Notes under the pieces: generated by a model | The model's database searches: none | What the model saw: the letters and a program-made list of their open reading frames with translations, nothing else | Told to the model about the DNA's origin: nothing | Shown: positions 13,331 through 19,493 of the stretch, piece by piece | How the letters are laid out: each line of letters opens with the position of its first letter | How positions within the stretch are numbered: the stretch's first letter is position 1 | Origin: a bacterium | GTDB taxonomy: Bacteria > Patescibacteriota > Minisyncoccia > UBA6257 > GWB1-50-10 | Reading direction: 5' to 3' | Length of the DNA: 25,570 nt | NCBI GenBank assembly: GCA_021791135.1 | Contig: JAJYXD010000078.1 | Location: forward strand, 1 to 25,570 | Position numbers and translations under genes: made by a program

Positions 13331-14941
13331 ATGGCAGAAGTAAAAGCAGGAACCCTGAATGAGGTTCTGAGTTTCTTTAACCCGGAGATAAAAAAGGTTA
13401 TTAACTATCTCATGAGGTTTGTTCCGAAGACAAGTTCTCTAAGATCTGGTGCTGTGGTCAGGGCGCTGGGTGTCTTGGCGAGCTTCATTGAGACGAGAGC
13501 CGGAAAAGTAAAAAATCCAGTTCTTTCCGCAATCGTTGAAAAATCTTCTGACTTTGTTGAAATTCTCGCTGACGAATTAGGTGAGAAACAGGGAAGAAGT
13601 ACAAAAAAAGGAGGAAGATTTGAGGCGACGGAGAGGATTAGAGATGCATTCGTTGCAAAAATAATGCAACGGATCCAGAAGTCCCAAAACCCGGAAGAGG
13701 AGGTCAAAAAGATAAAGAAAGAATTTGAACTTTTTGACAAGCTGATGTCCGAACTTGAAAAGCCAACGGAAGATCAAGATAAGGACGAAAAAGAGGTAAA
13801 TAAGAGTATTGGGGAAATTTGGAAGAGTTCCTGGTTCAGGAAGGCGTTGAAGAACGCCGGAAGAAAAATAACAAAAGCTTTTAAAGGCATTGTAAAATTC
13901 TTCGACGGAACCGTAATCCCAGGCTTAGAAGAGCTTTGGGACGCGGCGAATCAAATTCTAAGCGTTGTAATAATCGGATTGTTATTGGCTCCGTTCGCAA
14001 TCGCTTTTGCTGCCATCATCGGTGTTCCTTGGATTGTTTCGCTCTTAACGCTTGGATTGATGCTACTTGCAATTCTGACCCTCATCGGAATGATTAAACC
14101 GGTTTTGTTTGGTATAGCATGGCTTATTCCACCGGTACGCGCCGCCCTGCGAAAAGTCGCGGCGATACTAGGGATCGAGTTGTTTGTCGGGGTCTACTTC
14201 AGTTTCATGTCCTACTTTTTGAAGACCTCGTCTATACCAGCAATTCTTCTACTTGTCTTTACAGTCTTTTTTTTGTCTGTCGCAAGACAAGGCGGATTTG
14301 TAAGAACAGCAAGAGCGATCGCCTTATTTCTTCTGATGTTGGTATCTCTTGGTTCTGTAACGTCTTGTTTGTTCCCGAGGATGTTTTTTCAACTTCCGGA
14401 ACAACTGGCGGTTTTCGGGATCTTTTCTGAAAAGACTGGGTCAGAAGAGAATCTTGCAGACCAAGTAGTATGGTTGCAAGAGAAGTGGGACGACGAAACG
14501 AAGGCAAAGATTACTTCTGTGCAACAGGATTACGAGGATGGCAAAATTACCCTAAAGGCCACTCTCCTAAAAACAAAACTGATTCAGGAAGAATCAGAGA
14601 ATTTTCGAAGAGAGCTCTCTAAAAAACCTGCTACTACAACAACCGCTACTACTGCTACCAACTCCACGCCACAAACTTCGGCATCAAGACCAAAAGAAGT
14701 TCAATATCTGGACTTCAAGACGTATGATGTCCCGATGGGAGGCTGGAGTAATACAATAAGAGCCACCCTCTACTCACATTATGACGTAAGAGTTACTGGA
14801 CGGGCTGTTATAAAATTCTCTGATGGTTATACTGATACCCTGAATACCGGCGGAGGTCATGGCTTCGGTCAAAGAGCTGGAGTTTTTCAACTCCTTGCTC
14901 TTGAAAAAAGAGTCACGGCAAGCGTCGGCCAATATAATTAA
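13331..14941 (+). CDS. Multi-pass membrane protein of unknown function, AT-rich, possibly acquired
   Basis: 536 residues. Residues 1-185 are a charged, helical cytoplasmic-looking domain with Lys/Glu-rich stretches; about 205-350 hold five or six hydrophobic segments (SVVIIGLLLAPFAIAFAAII, SLLTLGLMLLAILTLIGMI, FVGVYFSFMSYF, PAILLLVFTVFFLSVA, IALFLLMLVSLGSV); 360-430 look coiled-coil; 434-452 is a Thr/Ala/Ser linker; and 455-536 is a small beta-rich C-terminal domain (VTGRAVIKFSDGYTDTLN, GGGHGFGQRAG). I do not recognise a family. It has its own consensus promoter, strong Shine-Dalgarno and strong terminator, and lower GC with more AGA/AAA codons than its neighbours, all unlike the rest of the window. 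It lies next to a tRNA. Acquisition by transfer is plausible but not shown. Confidence 0.85.
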   Translation: MAEVKAGTLNEVLSFFNPEIKKVINYLMRFVPKTSSLRSGAVVRALGVLASFIETRAGKVKNPVLSAIVEKSSDFVEILADELGEKQGRSTKKGGRFEATERIRDAFVAKIMQRIQKSQNPEEEVKKIKKEFELFDKLMSELEKPTEDQDKDEKEVNKSIGEIWKSSWFRKALKNAGRKITKAFKGIVKFFDGTVIPGLEELWDAANQILSVVIIGLLLAPFAIAFAAIIGVPWIVSLLTLGLMLLAILTLIGMIKPVLFGIAWLIPPVRAALRKVAAILGIELFVGVYFSFMSYFLKTSSIPAILLLVFTVFFLSVARQGGFVRTARAIALFLLMLVSLGSVTSCLFPRMFFQLPEQLAVFGIFSEKTGSEENLADQVVWLQEKWDDETKAKITSVQQDYEDGKITLKATLLKTKLIQEESENFRRELSKKPATTTTATTATNSTPQTSASRPKEVQYLDFKTYDVPMGGWSNTIRATLYSHYDVRVTGRAVIKFSDGYTDTLNTGGGHGFGQRAGVFQLLALEKRVTASVGQYN

Positions 14942-14944
14942 AAC

Positions 14945-14987
14945 GAAGGTCTCATTCGAAATTTGAATGAGACCTTCTTATTTTTTG
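14945..14987 (+). terminator. Intrinsic terminator of the 13331 gene
   Basis: GAAGGTCTCATTC (14945-14957) and GAATGAGACCTTC (14965-14977) form a perfect 13-bp stem with a 7-base loop, followed by TTATTTTTTG. Confidence 0.92.
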
Positions 14988-15015
14988 TATACGAGCGTAA
15001 CCGGGTCAATACAAA

Positions 15016-15047
15016 GAAGCCCGACTTCCTGGCGGAGGTCGGGCTTC
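15016..15047 (-). terminator. GC-rich hairpin C, probable terminator of the PMT gene
   Basis: Arms 15016-15029 and 15034-15047 pair over 14 bp with one wobble, loop TGGC. On the minus strand the stem is followed by TTTGTATT. An overlapping second hairpin GGCTTCC/GGAAGCC (15042-15059) would compete with it. It belongs to the same hairpin style as 16839-16871 and 16883-16912. Confidence 0.6.
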
Positions 15048-15071
15048 CAATCGGAAGCCGAATCTCCACGA

Positions 15072-16532
15072 CTACAGTCCGTACGTGTAAGGGACAGAGA
15101 TTATAAAACCCCACACGGAAAGAACTCCCACTACGCCATAAGTAAGCATTTGTACGCGCTTCGTCTTGTTCTCAAGCCAGCGCGTGGTAAGCGTCGCAAG
15201 AAGCGCGATCGCAAGAAGGAGTGCGGGGAAGTAGTGGTAGAGAAACGTCGCACGAGTCACGAAGGTGAAAAACGGAAGAAGCGCGAAAATATATCCGAAA
15301 AGAAGAATTGCGACAGGATTTTCTTTCCCGTCGTAGGGTGCATGTTGTATGATCCGTCGGGCGTACTTGAAAAGCGTTCCGAGAACCGCGAGCGTGCTCG
15401 CAATCCAGATAAACATATTTCCTATAAGCACGATCTCTCCGGCGCTCGTGAGTCGCATCGGCTTCATCATGAAGGGCCAGAGATACCAAGGGCTCATCAA
15501 GGGGTTCGTGCCCCCCACGGTATAGCCGGCGACCCCGAGAAGGAGCTGATAAAACGAAGCTTTTATAATAGACGGATTCGCGGTTATATTCGGAATGTCG
15601 AAGAGTAGTCCCATTGCGGAGAGTTGTTTTTCCGGAGCGAAAAGCAGGCCGTTGATACCGACGAGAAGTATAAGAAACGTGACTATGGCGACAGCAAAAA
15701 AAACGAACACGTCCCGATATCGCCGCTCTTTCCCGAGAATATTTCTTAAGATCAAAGCGACCACAACCGGTCCCGCGAACACGACCGCGGTAAGTTTTAT
15801 GCTTACAGCGAGGCCGAAAAAGATTGCCGAAATGATGATATTGGAGTACCGGTGCCGCAATAAAAGTGTGCGCTCCAAGGGCGCTAGCCCGGTCTTACCC
15901 ACTTTTATTACGGCACCGGTACTCCTCTCCTTATGTTCTTCTGATTCTTCGGCTCGCCCACATTTTTTATTGTTGGATTTTTTGAAGAAAAAGTAGAGAG
16001 AAAGAAAGCCGAACGAGAGATACATTCCGTCCATAAGAATTAAACGGGTATCGAGAAGGATCGCGTTCTCGAGCGCCACGAGAAAAGCAGCGAGAAGGGC
16101 CGCGCGCTCACCCGCAAGCTCACGGGCAAAAAAGAATACGGAACATATAAGTAATAGTCCGAAAAATACGCCCACCAACCGTTCCGTTTCGTATGGAAAA
16201 TTTTCATACGGCTTGTCGATCCCTCTTGCAACGAGTGATTTCCCGTCCGGTGCCTTCTCGTTTACCACGTACGTGGCTTCGTTTAAGTTACTCTTGTCAT
16301 AGAAGAAAAGAGGAACCGAGTAAAGCAATCTTCCCAGCGGAGGATGAATATCGAAGTAAGGAATACGGAGCGCGTTATCTGCGGCGTACGTCGCGAAGTA
16401 TGCCTCATCGAACACCGGATGATTGGGTGTGCCAATACGCACGAGATGCAACGCGGCGCTTACGAGAAGAATGAGGGAGAGAATGAAATATGAATTACGA
16501 ATAACACCCCCATTACTTTCCCTGGAGGACAT
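15072..16532 (-). CDS. PMT-family (GT39-like) protein glycosyltransferase
   Basis: About 486 residues, polytopic. After the first helix (NSYFILSLILLVSAALHLV) the first external loop has HPVFDEAYFATYA and IPYFDIHPPLGRLLY, matching the catalytic DE and the D-HPP-GK-L motif of dolichyl/polyprenyl-phosphate-mannose protein mannosyltransferases. About ten further helices follow, ending with FHYxPALL-like YHYFPALLLA. These enzymes transfer a sugar from a lipid carrier to secreted proteins; here the neighbouring pilin-like or solute-binding proteins are possible targets (inference). The start at ATG 16532 overlaps the upstream pilin-like gene by 20 bases. The loop after the KKSNNKK region is unusually long and corresponds to palindromic element E2, which reads through in frame. 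Confidence 0.88.
   Translation of the reverse strand: MSSRESNGGVIRNSYFILSLILLVSAALHLVRIGTPNHPVFDEAYFATYAADNALRIPYFDIHPPLGRLLYSVPLFFYDKSNLNEATYVVNEKAPDGKSLVARGIDKPYENFPYETERLVGVFFGLLLICSVFFFARELAGERAALLAAFLVALENAILLDTRLILMDGMYLSFGFLSLYFFFKKSNNKKCGRAEESEEHKERSTGAVIKVGKTGLAPLERTLLLRHRYSNIIISAIFFGLAVSIKLTAVVFAGPVVVALILRNILGKERRYRDVFVFFAVAIVTFLILLVGINGLLFAPEKQLSAMGLLFDIPNITANPSIIKASFYQLLLGVAGYTVGGTNPLMSPWYLWPFMMKPMRLTSAGEIVLIGNMFIWIASTLAVLGTLFKYARRIIQHAPYDGKENPVAILLFGYIFALLPFFTFVTRATFLYHYFPALLLAIALLATLTTRWLENKTKRVQMLTYGVVGVLSVWGFIISVPYTYGL
15843..15925. repeat. Palindromic element E2 in frame inside the PMT gene
   Basis: Arms 15843-15868 and 15900-15925 pair over 26 bp with one wobble position. 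The 31-base loop contains GGGC-GCTA-GCCC and, on the minus strand, GGGTAAGACCGGGC and GGAGCGC, both shared with the loop of E1 (8057-8142), while the arms differ. In the PMT reading frame the loop encodes GKTGLAPLER. It lies in a loop between membrane helices. Confidence 0.85.
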
Positions 16533-16806
16533 TGTACGTGATGGGATAGATTGCCGTCGCAAGAATTGCTACTGCGGCCGCGATGCACGCGTAGAGCACC
16601 ATTCTCTTTGCCTTCGTTATTTTTTCCCGATCGTCTCCCGCGGTAAGGAAAAGAATGGCGGCCCAGATAAGGGCTCCCACCGCGAGGATCCAGAACCAAA
16701 TATTAAGGTAGTTCACGACGCGATAAAACGCGCCCTCAACCTGGGTGAGCGAAGTAATAGAACTCTGTTGGGCGTGCGCGGTGAGAATCAGCGGGATAAT
16801 CTTCAT
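16513..16806 (-). CDS. Small two-helix pilin-like protein (T4SS pilin/TrbC-like), copy 1
   Basis: 97 residues. A short signal peptide (MKIIPLILTAHAQQ) is followed by two hydrophobic helices (FWILAVGALIWAAILFLTAG and MVLYACIAAAVAILATAIYPI) joined by a charged turn DDREKITKAK. This layout, and the G-x-E-K-x-x-x-A-K turn, recurs in the three genes upstream, and matches the small TrbC/VirB2-like pilin families common in Patescibacteria. Such proteins assemble into pili or sit in a secretion channel; no ATPase or channel gene is in the window, so the apparatus is unknown. It follows two GC-rich hairpins and overlaps the PMT gene by 20 bases. It is the shortest copy and has almost no N-terminal spacer. 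Confidence 0.8.
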   Translation of the reverse strand: MKIIPLILTAHAQQSSITSLTQVEGAFYRVVNYLNIWFWILAVGALIWAAILFLTAGDDREKITKAKRMVLYACIAAAVAILATAIYPITYNVLQGK

Positions 16807-16838
16807 GAATTTATTGTACTACATGGCTTCTAAAATTA

Positions 16839-16871
16839 GGAGGCCGAGCCTCCGCAGGAAGCTCGGCCTCC
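16839..16871. repeat. GC-rich hairpin A between pilin-like copies 2 and 1
   Basis: Arms 16839-16853 and 16857-16871 pair over 15 bp with one wobble, loop GCA. The tip reads CCTCC-GCA-GGAAG, the inverse of the CTTCC-NNNN-GGAGG tip of hairpins B and C. Weak T-rich sequence follows on the minus strand. Confidence 0.75.
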
Positions 16872-16882
16872 ATATATTAAGA

Positions 16883-16912
16883 AAGCCCAGCTTCCTCGCG
16901 GAGGCTGGGCTT
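16883..16912 (-). terminator. GC-rich hairpin B, possible terminator after pilin-like copy 2
   Basis: Arms 16883-16895 and 16900-16912 pair over 13 bp with one wobble, loop TCGC. On the minus strand the stem runs into TTTCTTAATAT. It could reduce expression of pilin copy 1 and PMT. Confidence 0.6.
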
Positions 16913-16935
16913 CCACTTCAAAAAGACAAAGGAAC

Positions 16936-17322
16936 TTACGAAAGCGTTCCGCTCAAAGCGCTCTTCACGATCGTTTGTAATCCGGTCGAAAGAAGCGCGA
17001 TCGCTGCGGCGATAATCGCGTAGATGACTCTGTTCTTCGCTTCCTTGATCTTTTCCTCGTTTCCGGCGCCAGTAAGATAAAGAACGGCCGCCCAGATAAG
17101 GAAGAGAACGGTCAAGACCCAGAAGATAATAATCACCCAGTTTACGATAGTTGCCAAACTCGAGGTCGCTCCCGATAAGGAGGAAACAGGCGCTTGATTC
17201 TGAACGTTACCGGTGGGTCCGATCGGACCGGTTTGCGCGAACGCGGCGAGCGGCGAAAGCAAGCTCACTGCGAGCGCTGTTGCGGCAATCGTCTGAAATG
17301 TTTTTTTCATAGGACTTTTCAT
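16936..17322 (-). CDS. Two-helix pilin-like protein (T4SS pilin/TrbC-like), copy 2
   Basis: 128 residues from ATG 17322 (MKSPMKKTFQ; a start at 17310 is also possible). Signal peptide to the AFAQ cleavage region, a Gly/Pro/Gln/Ser-rich spacer, then two hydrophobic helices (IVNWVIIIFWVLTVLFLIWAAVL and VIYAIIAAAIALLSTGL) with the turn GAGNEEKIKEAKN between. The turn and second helix are close to copy 1 (AGDDREKITKAK; YACIAAAVAIL), so the two are probable paralogues. Twenty bases separate it from copy 3. A longer reading starting at 17388 would run back into copy 3 and is rejected. Mature protein expected in or across the membrane, possibly assembled into a filament. Confidence 0.82.
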   Translation of the reverse strand: MKSPMKKTFQTIAATALAVSLLSPLAAFAQTGPIGPTGNVQNQAPVSSLSGATSSLATIVNWVIIIFWVLTVLFLIWAAVLYLTGAGNEEKIKEAKNRVIYAIIAAAIALLSTGLQTIVKSALSGTLS

Positions 17323-17342
17323 TGTTGCTCGACCTTTTGGAG

Positions 17343-17759
17343 CTACTGGACGTTCAGCACGTCTCTGATGATCGAAACCATGCCCCAACCTATCACGATT
17401 ATAGCATACCCGATTGCCGTGTAAAGAATTGTTTTTCTTCCCGTCGCGAATCGTTCGGGATTTCCTCCCGCAAAAATTATCTGGAATGCGCCTATCAAAA
17501 TCATGCCGACCGCGATCGGTGTTGCGATCGTGATGAGCCAGTCAACGATGTTTTTCAGAAGATCTTCGAAGGAAGATGCTCCAAGCGGATTGGTAAGAGC
17601 GGTGCCGCTATTCGGAGGATTCGATCCGCTGTTCGGCGGATTGGAGCCACTATTCGGAGGATTCGATCCGCTGTTCGGCGGATTTTGTGCGGCAACCAGT
17701 CCGGGAGCAAGCGCCAGGAGACAGAACATAACAAGAAAAAATACGGTTAAGGACTTCAT
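17343..17759 (-). CDS. Two-helix pilin-like protein with NPPNSGS repeats, copy 3
   Basis: 138 residues. Signal peptide with cleavage near VAAQ, then four tandem NPPNSGS-type heptads, then two hydrophobic helices (IVDWLITIATPIAVGMILIGA and ILYTAIGYAIIVIGWGM) separated by the turn GGNPERFATGRK. The repeats form a flexible proline-rich segment on the mature N-terminus and are encoded by a 42-bp unit present twice. The pattern matches the neighbours and the TrbC/VirB2-like families. Four bases separate it from copy 4, so the two are one transcription unit. It and copy 4 resemble each other more (GG-x-E-R, IGxxIVxVGW) than copies 1 and 2. Confidence 0.82.
   Translation of the reverse strand: MKSLTVFFLVMFCLLALAPGLVAAQNPPNSGSNPPNSGSNPPNSGSNPPNSGTALTNPLGASSFEDLLKNIVDWLITIATPIAVGMILIGAFQIIFAGGNPERFATGRKTILYTAIGYAIIVIGWGMVSIIRDVLNVQ
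17608..17692. repeat. Tandem repeat coding for NPPNSGS heptads
   Basis: A 21-base coding unit is present four times, arranged as two nearly identical 42-base units (first at 17608, second at 17650), so the repeat grew by duplicating a pair. Codons alternate between the two halves. Confidence 0.85.
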
Positions 17760-17763
17760 ATTG

Positions 17764-18180
17764 TTATGTCATTTTGTAACACTGTATGTCGGCCCAGGGG
17801 AAGTTGATGTTCCCGGTGATGAGGTGAAGCACGGTATTGATGACAAGCCATCCGACAAGAACGATTACGAGGCCGATGACGGCGCTGGTAATGATTCCTT
17901 TTGCCTTTCGTACCCGTTCTTCCGATCCGCCCGATATCATGAGCATGATCGCGCCGTATACCGTCATGCCGACCGTAAGAATTACCGCGACCTCGGTCAT
18001 GATGTTTATGACGTTCACCACCACCTTGACGCCGTCGCAGAGCGAACACCCGGTAGCCGATGTATTGCATCCGCCGTTTGATGTTCCCTTCCAGATATCA
18101 ATGAAGGCCGCACTCGAGACACCGAAGGTCATAAGGAACAGGACCGGAGTGAGAAGAATCGATGTGATTTGTTTTTTCAT
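17764..18180 (-). CDS. Two-helix pilin-like protein with cysteine-rich N-terminus, copy 4
   Basis: 138 residues. Signal peptide (MKKQITSILLTPVLFLMTFG, cleavage near SSAA), then a short segment with three close cysteines (GCNTSATGCSLCDG), then two helices (VAVILTVGMTVYGAIMLMISG and ITSAVIGLVIVLVGWLVINTV) with the turn GSEERVRKAKG between them, and a tail with one more cysteine. The pilin-like pattern is the clearest of the four. The cysteines suggest disulfides outside the cell. It starts one base after the solute-binding protein gene ends, so it is surely co-transcribed with it and probably with gyrA. Confidence 0.84.
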   Translation of the reverse strand: MKKQITSILLTPVLFLMTFGVSSAAFIDIWKGTSNGGCNTSATGCSLCDGVKVVVNVINIMTEVAVILTVGMTVYGAIMLMISGGSEERVRKAKGIITSAVIGLVIVLVGWLVINTVLHLITGNINFPWADIQCYKMT

Positions 18181-18181
18181 G

Positions 18182-19489
18182 TTAATAACTTCGCTGGATA
18201 ATTTGATTTACAGCGTTTTGCGCCGCCCCAAGCGCATCCACCGGCCTTTCTTTATCCGACACGACCGACTGGATCATCCGTGAGAAAATCGCTCTCACAG
18301 CGTCCTTGTCGCGTTCGTCCCATGATCGCGCGATGAGGGCCTGTCGCGCGAAGACGCTCAATGTGGGGTCATTCTGGTATTGATAAAGAAGTGAATTCAG
18401 TGCCGGAGGTTTTCCGGTTTGCGCGGTGTATTCGTTCGCGACGACAGCGTTCGTCGCAGTTTGAAGGATAAAATCCCATGCGATGGTCGGATACTTCGTC
18501 TGACGCGAAACGACATAACCCCAGTAGTCGGGAAACGCGACGGGCGTCACGGCGTTCTTCGGCTGGGGCATCGGAGCAATCTCGAGGTTCAAGTACGCGT
18601 TTCTCGCCTTAAGTTCGCGAAGTGACGAAGCGTAATCGAAGATCATCGCCGCCTTTCCCTGTCCGAATGCGTCTCTTGCGTTCTGCATCGAGTCGTTCCA
18701 GGTATATGCTTGTGAGTTCGGATCGGCGAACTGCGTATAGAAAGAAAGTGCCTGAATTCCGAGTTCTCCCGTGAAGAGCGGCGCGCCCTGATCGCCGATT
18801 CGGGATCCGTTCTGAAGCATGAGAAGCGAAAGGAGATCGGATGCGGAGGGAACGGTATTATCGCTCCCCCCGATTGCCGCTCCCGCCTGTGTTATCGCAT
18901 TCTTTGCATCCTTCTTCACGAGTTTCGGTACGGCATTCAAAAAATCTTCCCAGCTTTGCCACGTTCCCGGGAGCGGAAGCCCCGCCTGATCGAAGAGGCC
19001 TCTGTTGTAGATAAGCGCAAGCGTGTCGATCGAGAGCGGCAAACCATATACGTTGTTTTGCCGGTAGAAATCCTGCGTGACGACCTGGGGGAAGAGCTGT
19101 TTCATCTGCAGTAAAGAGAACGATGCGGGGTTAACGGGCAGGATCTTGTTAATTTGCCGGGGCGCGTCGGTATTCCGAATCATAAAAATATCGGGACCCG
19201 CCCCTGCCGCGAGCGCATCAAGGAGCGCGGAGTTGTAATCGGAGGGACTCGAAAATCCTCGATAGGTTATCGTGACGTTCGGATATACGGTGGCGAAATT
19301 TTGAAGCGCGCCCGCGTACGCATTTTGATTGTCGTATATGCCCCAGACCGTAAGTGTCGCTTTCGTTTGATGCGGATCGTTCGTGGTGGTTCGGAGTCCG
19401 GGGATCACGCCCAAAATTACGAGCACGATTGCAACTACAACCGCCCCGCCCATCAGAAGAATTACTTTTTGAGAATGAGTGAGTGACAT
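18182..19489 (-). CDS. Family 1 extracellular solute-binding protein, helix-anchored
   Basis: 435 residues. An N-terminal helix (VILLMGGAVVVAIVLVILGVI) with no lipobox cysteine anchors it, then a periplasmic-binding fold: LTVWGIYDN, NVTITYRGF, LLDALAAGAGPDIFMI, YGLPLSIDTLALIYN, TWQSWEDFL, FGQGKAAMIFDYAS and FPDYWGYVVS, typical of ABC sugar-binding proteins of the MalE/UgpB class. Such proteins deliver sugars to an ABC permease, but none is in the window. It lies four bases after gyrA and one base before a pilin-like gene, which suggests a link to the surface apparatus rather than an ordinary transporter operon (inference). A ligand cannot be named from the sequence. Confidence 0.9.
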   Translation of the reverse strand: MSLTHSQKVILLMGGAVVVAIVLVILGVIPGLRTTTNDPHQTKATLTVWGIYDNQNAYAGALQNFATVYPNVTITYRGFSSPSDYNSALLDALAAGAGPDIFMIRNTDAPRQINKILPVNPASFSLLQMKQLFPQVVTQDFYRQNNVYGLPLSIDTLALIYNRGLFDQAGLPLPGTWQSWEDFLNAVPKLVKKDAKNAITQAGAAIGGSDNTVPSASDLLSLLMLQNGSRIGDQGAPLFTGELGIQALSFYTQFADPNSQAYTWNDSMQNARDAFGQGKAAMIFDYASSLRELKARNAYLNLEIAPMPQPKNAVTPVAFPDYWGYVVSRQTKYPTIAWDFILQTATNAVVANEYTAQTGKPPALNSLLYQYQNDPTLSVFARQALIARSWDERDKDAVRAIFSRMIQSVVSDKERPVDALGAAQNAVNQIIQRSY

Positions 19490-19493
19490 ACTT

